This document shows, in pieces, positions 22,346-29,402 of a DNA stretch of 32,680 nucleotides (position 1 is its first letter; the number at the start of each line of letters is the position of its first letter). Below the pieces are notes generated by a model. That model ran no database searches. It was given only the letters and a program-made list of their open reading frames with translations, and had not been told where the DNA came from. The DNA is from JAHWJR01 sp035942035 (lineage in GTDB: Bacteria > Actinomycetota > Acidimicrobiia > Acidimicrobiales > CADCSY01), in the NCBI GenBank assembly GCA_035942035.1, contig DASZDK010000046.1, positions 1 through 32,680 of the forward strand, given 5' to 3'. Position numbers and translations under genes: made by a program.

Positions 22346-23976
22346 CGCTTCACCTCCTCACGGTCGGTGGCCCCGGTGGCCTCGGTGGCCTCGCCGGCAA
22401 GCGGGGTGGCGGAGGTCACGGGAGGGACGGGCTCGGCGAAGTTGCCGGGGGGCGGCGGCGACGTGGTGGCCCACTCCAGCGTGTGGCCGCCCCAGGGGTT
22501 GGCGGCAGCGCCGGCGGCGCTGCGCCCACGGGTTCGCCGGAGCAGCTCGCCCACCACCACCAGCACACCGAGGACGGCGAGCGCGCCGCCGAGGGCGCTG
22601 GCGGCGTTCATGGCGGTGACCAGCCCGGTGTCGTCGAACTGGCCGCCCTGCAGGCGCTGATCGGAGACCAGGCCGGTGACCAGGTCGGGGGCAGCCAGCA
22701 GGATGGCGCCCCAGAAGGTCAGGGCGAACGCCGCCGTCCCTGCCGCCTCGCCCAGGACGACGCCCCAGATCTTGGGGGCCCAGTACCAAAGGGCAGCGAA
22801 GGCAGCCAGGGTGGCGGCGCCGTAGAGCGTGTAGTGCATCTGGGCCGCCTCCCACGCCGTGCCCCGCAGCTGGAGGCCGGGCACGACCTGCACGGCGCCG
22901 GCGAGGGCACCGAGCAGGAGGTGCACCACGGCGCCGAGCGCCAGCAGGAGCGGAGCCTTGCGCACGAAGCTGCCGCCGCGCACCGTGTCGCCGAGCAGGC
23001 CGACCAGAGCCAGCGCCGGCAGCAGGGCGGCCAGGCCGACGACCACGTAGAGGAAGTCGGCGGCCGCTGCGGCCGGGGGCGACCACGCCCCGAAGCCGAG
23101 GATGCCCAGGGCGACGATCACGGCCATGCCGGACCGGTGGTTGCGGAGGCGACCACCGGTGAGCACGGGCACGATCTCGGCGGCGATGCCGGCGGCGGGC
23201 ACGGCCAGCAGGTACACCTGCGGCACTGCCCAGAACCACGAGATGCGGGCGTAGGACGCCTGCCCACCGAAGTCGCCGGAGAAGTGGTGGTGGATGAACA
23301 TCTCGACGAGCTGGGCCAGCAGCACCGGGCTGGCCAGCAGGGTGAGGCCACCTCCCACGAGCACGGACCACGTGAACAACGGTGTTCGGGCCAGCGTCAT
23401 GCCCGGTGCCCGCAGGGTGAGGGCGGTGGTGAGGATGCTCACCAGCGCCACGCAGAAGGCCACGGTGAGCAGGGCGAGGCTGAGCAGGTAGAGATCGGTG
23501 CCCACCTGGCTGCCGCCGCCCGGCCCGCCGTTCGCCGCGTAGGCCGCCAGCAGCAGGACCCCGCCGAGCAGGTAGGCCCAGTAGGCGGTGGCCGAGCCCC
23601 GGGGGAAGGCGATGTCGGGGGAGCCGACCTGGAGCGGCACCAGGTAGGTGGCCAGCCCCAGGAAGAAGGGCACGAGGAACAGCAGCACGGCGACCTCGCC
23701 GTGCAGTGTGTACACCTGCCCAAAGGTGGTGTCGGTCAGCACCTGCAGGCCGCTGTTGATGCGCTCGACGCCGAGGACGGCCCCCAGCACGCCGCCCACC
23801 ACGAGGAATGCCAGCGCCGTCCCCAGGTAGAGCCGGCCGATGCGCTTGTGGTCCTCGGTGGTGAACCAGCCGGCGAGCCCCGCCGGCGGGCGGCCGGCGT
23901 CGGTCTCGTGGCCGGCGCCGGCGTCCACGGAGGTCGCCCGCGGCGCGGTCTCCGTGGCGGTCATGGTGTGGCTCAC
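22342..23976 (-). CDS. Oxidase subunit I paralogue lacking the O2-reducing centre
   Basis: This 544-aa protein is colinear with CtaD from FTTEDHKRIGRLY (38-50) to the end motif LEWATTSPPPPGNF. The low-spin heme ligands are kept: His92 (YTLHGEVAV) and His381 (QMHYTLYG). The binuclear centre is gone. The GHPEVY block reads AVPQVY, with Val251 for the CuB His and Gln253 for Glu, though Tyr255 remains. WAHHMF reads WSPPAA, with Pro300-Pro301 for His-His. AHFHY reads AQMHY, with Gln379 for the high-spin heme ligand. Asp121 of the D-channel entry survives. It cannot reduce O2 by the known mechanism, but could hold one low-spin heme. It overlaps both ctaB and ctaE2 by four bases, so it is co-expressed with heme O synthase and the real oxidase. 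Confidence 0.9.
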   Translation of the reverse strand: MSHTMTATETAPRATSVDAGAGHETDAGRPPAGLAGWFTTEDHKRIGRLYLGTALAFLVVGGVLGAVLGVERINSGLQVLTDTTFGQVYTLHGEVAVLLFLVPFFLGLATYLVPLQVGSPDIAFPRGSATAYWAYLLGGVLLLAAYAANGGPGGGSQVGTDLYLLSLALLTVAFCVALVSILTTALTLRAPGMTLARTPLFTWSVLVGGGLTLLASPVLLAQLVEMFIHHHFSGDFGGQASYARISWFWAVPQVYLLAVPAAGIAAEIVPVLTGGRLRNHRSGMAVIVALGILGFGAWSPPAAAAADFLYVVVGLAALLPALALVGLLGDTVRGGSFVRKAPLLLALGAVVHLLLGALAGAVQVVPGLQLRGTAWEAAQMHYTLYGAATLAAFAALWYWAPKIWGVVLGEAAGTAAFALTFWGAILLAAPDLVTGLVSDQRLQGGQFDDTGLVTAMNAASALGGALAVLGVLVVVGELLRRTRGRSAAGAAANPWGGHTLEWATTSPPPPGNFAEPVPPVTSATPLAGEATEATGATDREEVKR

Positions 23977-24863
23977 GGGCGCAGCAGCTGGTCGACGGCC
24001 ATGGCCCCGAACAGCAGGGTGATGTAGGTGATCGACCAGGTGAACAGGCGCATGGCCCGGTCGGGCGACGGGTCACGGAGGAGTCGGACGGACAGCCAGG
24101 TGAAGACCCCACCGAGCACCACCGCCGCCGCCAGGTAGAGCAGACCCATTTCGGCCACCGGGGCGAACACCAGGGTGAGCGCCCACAGCAACAGCGTGTA
24201 GGCGAGGATGCGCACGGCGGTGGTGCGCATGCTGGCGACGGCCGGGAGCATGGGGACGTCGGCGGCGGCGTAGTCGTCGCGGTAGCGCACGGCCAGAGCC
24301 CAGAAGTGCGGTGGCGTCCACACGAAGATCACCGCGAACAGCACCAGCGGCGGCAGCCCGATGGCGTCTTGCACCGCCGCCCAACCGACCAGCACCGGGA
24401 CGGCGCCGGCGGCGCCACCGATGACGATGTTGTTGGTGGACGTGCGCTTGAGCCACAGGGTGTAGACGATCACGTAGAAGGCGGTGGCGCTGACCGCCAG
24501 CACGGCGCTGAGCAGGTTCACCCGGGCCCACAGCAGGGCGAAGGCGGCAACCTCGAGGGTCAGGGCGAACGCCAGTGCCTGGGCGGGCTCGATGGCGCCG
24601 GTCACCAGCGGGCGCTTGCGGGTGCGGTGCATGACCCGGTCGATGTCGCGGTCGAACACCATGTTGAGGGCGTTGGCACCGCCGGCGGCCAGCGCACCAC
24701 CGGTGAGCGTGGCGGCGATCAGCCACCCCGACGGCAGGCCGCCGTGGGCGACCACCATGGTGGGCAGGGTGGTGACGAGCAGCAGCTCGATGATGCGGGG
24801 CTTGGTGAGCGCAACGTACGCCGCGAGCTTGGAGCCGAGAGCGGGACTGGCCAGCTGCTGCAT
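23973..24863 (-). CDS. ctaB: Protoheme IX farnesyltransferase (heme O synthase)
   Basis: This 296-aa UbiA-family prenyltransferase adds the farnesyl group to heme b to make heme O. The first aspartate-rich motif is NMVFDRDID (Asn67, Asp71, Asp75), followed by RTRKRPL. WTPPHFWALAVRYRDDYAAADVPMLP is the second conserved block. About nine helices are visible. It is the first gene of the oxidase operon. ATG 24863 lies 9 nt after TAGTGT. CtaA, encoded divergently, converts the product to heme A. Confidence 0.95.
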   Translation of the reverse strand: MQQLASPALGSKLAAYVALTKPRIIELLLVTTLPTMVVAHGGLPSGWLIAATLTGGALAAGGANALNMVFDRDIDRVMHRTRKRPLVTGAIEPAQALAFALTLEVAAFALLWARVNLLSAVLAVSATAFYVIVYTLWLKRTSTNNIVIGGAAGAVPVLVGWAAVQDAIGLPPLVLFAVIFVWTPPHFWALAVRYRDDYAAADVPMLPAVASMRTTAVRILAYTLLLWALTLVFAPVAEMGLLYLAAAVVLGGVFTWLSVRLLRDPSPDRAMRLFTWSITYITLLFGAMAVDQLLRP

Positions 24864-24872
24864 CGGGCGCGA

Positions 24873-24907
24873 ACACTACGGCGTCCTGGCCCCAACTGGA
24901 AGTTGGG
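24873..24907 (-). promoter_or_regulatory. Promoter of the oxidase operon with palindrome
   Basis: The minus-strand -10 is TAGTGT (24878-24873). The 17-nt palindrome CCCAACT-GGA-AGTTGGG (24891-24907) covers the expected -35 position. It is less GC-rich than its surroundings and is the most operator-like element between ctaB and ctaA. Confidence 0.45.
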
Positions 24908-24981
24908 CGGCCGCCGGCCCGCCCGGAGCCTCGCGGTGAGCGCTCGGCGCCGTGCCCGGCGGCCGGGAGGAGCGCCGGCAG

Positions 24982-24987
24982 TACCAT
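24982..24987 (+). promoter_or_regulatory. Leaderless -10 element of ctaA
   Basis: TACCAT ends 8 nt before ATG 24996, consistent with a leaderless ctaA transcript divergent from the oxidase operon. Confidence 0.5.
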
Positions 24988-24995
24988 CGACGGCG

Positions 24996-25943
24996 ATGTC
25001 CCTGCCCCGGATCTCACCGCCCGCCTACCGGCGCATCACCCTCTTCGCCCTGGTGGCGCTGGCGTTCATCGTGGTCACGGGGGCGGCTGTGCGCCTCACC
25101 GGATCGGGCCTGGGCTGCAGCGACTGGCCCCTCTGTGAGCAGGGCCAGCTCGCCCCCAGCGAGATCACCGACGCTCCGGCGATGATCGAGTTCGTCAACC
25201 GCACCATCACCGGCGTGGTGTCGGTGGCGGTGATCCTGGCCGTGGCCGGCGCCCTGCGCCGCACCCCCCGCCGGCGCGACCTGGTGTGGCTGTCGGCCGG
25301 ACTCGTCGCCGGCGTGGTCGCCCAGGTGGTGCTCGGCGGCTTCGTGGTGCTGTTCGAGCTGTCGCCCCGGCTGGTGATGGGGCACTTCCTGCTGTCCATG
25401 GTCCTGATCTGGAACGCGGTGGTGCTCCACCACCGGGCCGGTCGCCCCGACGGGCCGGTGGTGGTGCGGGTCGCCCCGCCGGCGCTCGGGCTCGGCCGGC
25501 TGGTGTTCGCCGCCGCCGTCCTGGTGGTGTTCACCGGCACGGTGGTGACCGCCTCCGGTCCCCACGCCGGCGACCACCAGGCCGCCCGCCTCGACTTCTT
25601 CCTGCCCGACGTGGCCCGGGTCCACGGCGCCTCGGTGGTCGTGCTGGTGACCCTCACCCTGGTGCTGCTCACCGCCCTGCGGCGCCAGGCGGCGCCGGCG
25701 CCGGTGCAGCGGGCGGCCCGCACCCTGCTCGCCGTGCTGGTGGCCCAGGCGGCGGTGGGCTACACCCAGTACTTCACCGGGGTGCCGGCCCTCCTCGTGG
25801 GGATCCACGTGCTCGGCGCCATGCTCGTGTGGATCGCCGTGGTGCACCTCAACCTGACCTTCCGGACGCCGGTCGAGGCCGTCATGCCCGCCCGGCGCCC
25901 GGCCGGCGCCGCCCCCGCCGAGCCGTCCCTGGCCGCCACCTGA
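24996..25943 (+). CDS. ctaA: Heme A synthase (COX15/CtaA)
   Basis: This 315-aa protein with eight predicted helices oxidises heme O to heme A for CtaD. Histidines suited to heme binding are His130 (VMGHFLLSM), His210 (ARVHGASV) and His271 (VGIHVLGA). The loop cysteine pair CSDWPLC (Cys41, Cys47) is typical of the family. The first His position reads Asn68 (EFVNRTITG), which I recall as usual for actinobacterial CtaA. It is the first gene of a plus-strand unit with clpS 6 nt downstream. Confidence 0.93.
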   Translation: MSLPRISPPAYRRITLFALVALAFIVVTGAAVRLTGSGLGCSDWPLCEQGQLAPSEITDAPAMIEFVNRTITGVVSVAVILAVAGALRRTPRRRDLVWLSAGLVAGVVAQVVLGGFVVLFELSPRLVMGHFLLSMVLIWNAVVLHHRAGRPDGPVVVRVAPPALGLGRLVFAAAVLVVFTGTVVTASGPHAGDHQAARLDFFLPDVARVHGASVVVLVTLTLVLLTALRRQAAPAPVQRAARTLLAVLVAQAAVGYTQYFTGVPALLVGIHVLGAMLVWIAVVHLNLTFRTPVEAVMPARRPAGAAPAEPSLAAT

Positions 25944-25949
25944 GGCACC

Positions 25950-26261
25950 GTGGCTCCCCCCGGACCCCCCGCCGCTCCTGCTCCCGTCGAGGTCGAACGC
26001 CCCGACGTCGACGAGGTCGCCGAACCCGACGTCCCCTGGATCGTCCTGGTGTGGAACGACCCCATCAACCTCATGTCCTACGTGACCTGGGTGCTCCAGA
26101 AGCTGTTCGGCTACAGCCGGGACAAGGCCACCGCCCTCATGCTCGACGTCCACCACAAGGGCCGGGCCGTCGTCGCCAGCGGCACCCGGGAGAAGTGCGA
26201 GCTCGACGTGTTCCGGCTCCACGAGCACGGCTTGTGGGCGACCATGCAGCACGACGTCTGA
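25950..26261 (+). CDS. clpS: ATP-dependent Clp protease adaptor ClpS
   Basis: This 103-aa protein has a flexible Pro/Ala-rich N-terminus of about 28 residues followed by the ClpS fold. VPWIVLVWNDPINLMSYVTWVLQ carries the N-degron binding elements, and MLDVHHKGRAVVASG and the C-terminal sheet follow. ClpS delivers N-end-rule substrates to the Clp ATPase. The start is GTG 25950, right after ctaA. A DUF2017 gene follows, an arrangement common in actinobacteria. Confidence 0.93.
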   Translation: MAPPGPPAAPAPVEVERPDVDEVAEPDVPWIVLVWNDPINLMSYVTWVLQKLFGYSRDKATALMLDVHHKGRAVVASGTREKCELDVFRLHEHGLWATMQHDV

Positions 26262-26313
26262 TGCCCGTCATGCCGCTGTCCGCCCTGTCGTTGTCGGCCG
26301 TGCCGGCCACCTG

Positions 26314-26793
26314 ATGTTCCGGGCACGGGTGCGACGCACCCGCAAGGGTGACTACGAGGTGCGCCTGTCCGACCAGGAGCGCCAGCTGCTGGCGTCGCTG
26401 GTCCCCCAGCTGCGGGCGGCCCTGCAGAGCGGGACCGACGCCGGCGGGACCGACGACCCCACCCTGCGCCGGCTGTTCCCCGCCGCCTACCCGTCCGACG
26501 AGGAGCGCGACCGCGAGTACCGGGCCATGGTCCACGACGACCTGGTGGCCCGCCGGCACGCCGCCCTCGACACCGTGGAGGCCACCGTCGGCGCCACCCG
26601 CCTCGACGAGCAGGAGGTGCTGGCGTGGATCGGGGCGGTCAACGACCTGCGCCTGGTGCTGGGCACCCGCCTCGACGTGTCGGAGGAGACCGAGCCCACC
26701 ATCGACCCGAACGATCCCGATGCCGCCGCCCTCGCCGTCTACGGCTACCTGGGCTTCCTGCTGGAGGCCCTGTTGTCGGCCGTGTCCGAGTGA
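26314..26793 (+). CDS. DUF2017 family protein
   Basis: This 159-aa soluble, acidic protein has the family features: an RLSDQERQLLASLVPQL helix near the N-terminus, LRRLFPAAYPSDEERDREYR, and the C-terminal VLAWIGAVNDLRLVLGTRLDV...YGYLGFLLEALL segment. Its function is unknown. Genes of this family regularly follow clpS in actinobacteria, which suggests a link to the Clp system. The gap to clpS is 52 nt. ATG 26314 has no convincing ribosome site. Confidence 0.88.
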   Translation: MFRARVRRTRKGDYEVRLSDQERQLLASLVPQLRAALQSGTDAGGTDDPTLRRLFPAAYPSDEERDREYRAMVHDDLVARRHAALDTVEATVGATRLDEQEVLAWIGAVNDLRLVLGTRLDVSEETEPTIDPNDPDAAALAVYGYLGFLLEALLSAVSE

Positions 26794-26811
26794 CCACCGG
26801 CGCCTGAGGGC

Positions 26812-26827
26812 GACGCCGGGCGGCGTC
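26812..26827. terminator. Hairpin between convergent genes
   Basis: GACGCC-GGGC-GGCGTC is a perfect 6-bp stem with a 4-nt loop. It lies between the ends of the DUF2017 gene and degV and overlaps the degV stop. There is no T run on either side, so it is a stem of a possible bidirectional terminator rather than a textbook one. Confidence 0.35.
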
Positions 26828-27680
26828 AGGGGGCGGCGTGGACGCGGGACGGGTAAAAGAAGGCGCCGGCGGTCCCCGGCCCGGTGTGGGCCCCCACGCT
26901 GGGGCCGATGCGGTAGCGCACCACCTCCCTAACCGCCGGGGCGCCGTCCAGGCGCTGCTCCAGGGCCTGGGAGAGGGCGGCGCTGGCGGCGTCGGCCACG
27001 CCCACGCCCACCCGCAGCGACGGCCCGGCGGCGAGGACGTGGCCGGCCATGGCTTCGACGGCCCCGTCCAGGTCGGCCGCCCGCCCCACCAGCTTCATCT
27101 GCCCGCCGGCCATGGTGAGCACGGCGACGGGCGCCCCGGCGGGATCGTCGCCTGCCGGCGCCGCCAGCCGGCCCCCGGCCCGGGCCAGGTCGAGGGCGCC
27201 CACGGTGAACACCGTCCCCACGCCGGCGCCCACCTGCTCGGCCACCCGGGCCGCCTCCTCGAGCGAGGCGCCGGCGGCCAGGGCCTCGGCCGCCTCCCAC
27301 ACGCAGCAGGCCACGCCGAAGCTGACCGTGCCGGTGTCAACCACCCGGACCGGCACGGCGGCGGCCTCTGCCGCCAGCCGGGCGCTGTTGAGCGTGCCCG
27401 AGACGGCCGAGCCGATGTGGACGGACAGGATGTGGTCCGCCCCCCGGTCGGCCAGCGCCCGGAAGGCCCGGGCGAAGGCGCCCGGGCTGGGCTGGGACGT
27501 CGAGACCTCGGGCCGGCGCCCCCCCTCGAAGCGCCGGTAGAAGGCGTCGGCGTCGAGGTCGACCCCCTCGAGGAAGGACTCTCCGTCGATGGTGACGCTG
27601 AGGGGTACCACCTCCACGCCGTAGCGCTCGGCCAGCTCCGCCGGGAGCTGGGCGTTGGAGTCGGTGACCAGGCCGATCAC
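26826..27680 (-). CDS. DegV family fatty-acid-binding protein
   Basis: This 284-aa protein starts with IGLVTDSNAQLP, the DegV N-terminal motif. Further family blocks are VVPLSVTIDGESFLEGVDLDADAFYRR, STSQPSPGAFARAF, IHIGSAVSGTLNSA (HIGSAVSGT in context), and a C-terminal RIGPSVGAHTGPGTAG block. Proteins of this family bind a fatty acid and, as FakB, present it to a fatty acid kinase. The start codon GTG overlaps the plsY stop (27677-27680). Coupling to a glycerol-3-phosphate acyltransferase fits a role in phospholipid synthesis. Confidence 0.92.
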   Translation of the reverse strand: MIGLVTDSNAQLPAELAERYGVEVVPLSVTIDGESFLEGVDLDADAFYRRFEGGRRPEVSTSQPSPGAFARAFRALADRGADHILSVHIGSAVSGTLNSARLAAEAAAVPVRVVDTGTVSFGVACCVWEAAEALAAGASLEEAARVAEQVGAGVGTVFTVGALDLARAGGRLAAPAGDDPAGAPVAVLTMAGGQMKLVGRAADLDGAVEAMAGHVLAAGPSLRVGVGVADAASAALSQALEQRLDGAPAVREVVRYRIGPSVGAHTGPGTAGAFFYPSRVHAAP

Positions 27681-28453
27681 CTGAGCGGCTCCTCGGCCGA
27701 GAGGGTGGGTGGCGAGGGCACCGGCGCCAGCGGCTCCCGGTCACCGCCGTCGGGGGGAAGGGGAGGCTCCGGCGGCGGGTGCGGCTGGGGCTCGGTGGCC
27801 AGGCGGAAGAGTATCACCGCGCTGGTGGCGGCGGCAGCCAACGGCAGGGCGCCCGAGGGCCGGGGGCCCCACAGGTTGGGCCAGCCCCGGCGCCACCACA
27901 GAGTGGCGGCGGCCACCCACACCGCCGACGACACGATGGTGGAGGCCACGTGCCGCCGGCGCCACCACGCCGTCTCTCCCGGCGGCGCCCACGCCCAGCT
28001 CCGCTTCTGGCCCGGCCGGCAGCGCCATCCGGCCAGGCGGGGCGGGAGCGAGGCGGCGCCCCAAGCGACGAGCAGGTCGGCCACCGACCACGCCGGGAAG
28101 GTGGCCACGCACTGGCCGAAGCTGGTGGCCACGCCCTTGCCGCCTCGGAAGCGGTTCCAGATCGGGTAGCAGTGGCCGACCACGGCGGTGACGCCGGCCA
28201 CGTGGGCCCCGGGGTCGCCAGCGACGCCCCGTCCGGCGCTGCAGGCCAGCGCCCCCTTGGCCATGTCGGCCACCATCACCCCGTAGCCCCATCGGGGGCC
28301 CAGCAGCTTGATGGCGTTGTTGGCTCCGGGGTTGCGGCTTCCCGTGGCCCGCAGGTCGGCGGTGCCGCCGGTGGCCAGCCGGCAGGCGAGATCGGCCGAC
28401 GGCACGGTCCCGGCCAGGTACCCGAGGACGGCGGCACCACCGAGCCTGGTCAT
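27677..28453 (-). CDS. plsY: Glycerol-3-phosphate acyltransferase, PlsY type (divergent)
   Basis: This 258-aa membrane protein begins LGYLAGTVPSADLACRL and has the motif GSRNPGANN, where typical PlsY has GSGNPGATN. VVGHCYPIWNRFRGGKGVATSFG is the strongest family match. The third motif is only loosely present (RRHVASTIVSS), after a Trp/Arg-rich insert of about 35 residues, and the protein ends in a Pro-rich tail. PlsY transfers acyl groups from acyl phosphate to glycerol-3-phosphate. ATG 28453 is chosen over the longer frame because TAGCGT lies 7 nt before it and PlsY homology begins there. Confidence 0.82.
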   Translation of the reverse strand: MTRLGGAAVLGYLAGTVPSADLACRLATGGTADLRATGSRNPGANNAIKLLGPRWGYGVMVADMAKGALACSAGRGVAGDPGAHVAGVTAVVGHCYPIWNRFRGGKGVATSFGQCVATFPAWSVADLLVAWGAASLPPRLAGWRCRPGQKRSWAWAPPGETAWWRRRHVASTIVSSAVWVAAATLWWRRGWPNLWGPRPSGALPLAAAATSAVILFRLATEPQPHPPPEPPLPPDGGDREPLAPVPSPPTLSAEEPLR

Positions 28454-28460
28454 CGCTGGC

Positions 28461-28525
28461 ACGCTACCGGCGGGCTCTCGGCTGGTCGCGACGGTAGAGG
28501 CGAGTCGGCCGGCGCTGGCTACCGT
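28461..28525. promoter_or_regulatory. Divergent leaderless promoters of plsY and the hydrolase
   Basis: On the minus strand TAGCGT (28466-28461) lies 7 nt before the plsY ATG. On the plus strand TACCGT (28520-28525) lies 7 nt before the hydrolase GTG at 28533. Both have the same spacing, which supports both start choices. Confidence 0.5.
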
Positions 28526-28532
28526 CACCGGC

Positions 28533-29402
28533 GTGCGGGAGCAGCGGGTGCAGGTGGGAGGAGGCGTGAGCCTGCACGTCCACCGCTGGGAGGGCGACGG
28601 CGTGCCCGTCCTGCTGGTGCACGGCCTGGCCTCCAACCTTCACCTGTGGGACGGGGTGGCCGAGCGCCTGGCCGGCCACGGCCACGCCGTGGCGGCGGTC
28701 GACCTGCGGGGGCACGGGCGCAGCGACAAGCCCGACGAGGGCTACGACTTCGCCACCGTCACCGACGACTTGGCCATCGTCGTCGATCGCCTCGGCTTCG
28801 ACTGTCCGGTGGTGGCCGGGCAGTCGTGGGGCGCCAACTTGGTGCTGGAGCTGGCCTGGCGCCGGCCCGACCTGGTCCGGGTGGCGGCGTGCGTCGACGG
28901 CGGCTGGATCGAGCTGAGCCGGCGCTTCCCCGACTGGGACGAGTGCGCCCGGGCGCTGGCCCCGCCGGCGCTGGCCGGCCGGCGGGCGGTCGAGGTCGAG
29001 ACCGAGCTCCGACGTCGGCACCCGGACTGGCCCGAGGCCGGCATCCAGGGAGCGATGACCTGCTTCGAGCGCCTGGCCGACGGCACGATCAGGCCGTGGC
29101 TGGCCCGCGGTCACCACCTCACCATCCTCCACAGCCTCTGGGAGCACCGACCCTCGACCCGCTACCCCGAGGTGAAGGTCCCCGTGTTGCTCATCCCCGC
29201 CGGCGACGGGAGTGAGTCCGGTGAGCAAGGTGAGCCTGCCGGCCCCATCGCCCGGCCCGACGAGGTGGATGCGGCGGCCCGGGCCCTCCCCCGCTGCCGG
29301 GTGCACTGGGTCCCCGGCGACCACGACCTGCACGCCCAGCACCCCGACGCGGTGGCCGACCTGCTGCACCAGGCCGCCGGCGACCCCTTGTTCCAGTCGT
29401 GA
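28533..29402 (+). CDS. Alpha/beta hydrolase
   Basis: This 289-aa protein has the alpha/beta hydrolase order: the oxyanion-loop region LLVHGLASNLHLWD (27-40), AVDLRGHGRSDKP, the nucleophile elbow GQSWGAN with Ser98, and a late GDHDLHAQHP with the catalytic His. The acid residue is probably in the strand before the Asp-rich PDEVDAAAR segment. A loop SESGEQGEP interrupts the C-terminal part. The substrate is unknown. GTG 28533 follows a leaderless -10, and the next gene overlaps the stop by four bases. Confidence 0.87.
   Translation: MREQRVQVGGGVSLHVHRWEGDGVPVLLVHGLASNLHLWDGVAERLAGHGHAVAAVDLRGHGRSDKPDEGYDFATVTDDLAIVVDRLGFDCPVVAGQSWGANLVLELAWRRPDLVRVAACVDGGWIELSRRFPDWDECARALAPPALAGRRAVEVETELRRRHPDWPEAGIQGAMTCFERLADGTIRPWLARGHHLTILHSLWEHRPSTRYPEVKVPVLLIPAGDGSESGEQGEPAGPIARPDEVDAAARALPRCRVHWVPGDHDLHAQHPDAVADLLHQAAGDPLFQS

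Noticed and set aside
22342..23976. ctaD2 as a pseudogene
   Set aside because: The frame is intact over 544 codons, both low-spin heme ligands are kept, start and stop overlaps with neighbours are precise, and the C-terminal motif is conserved.
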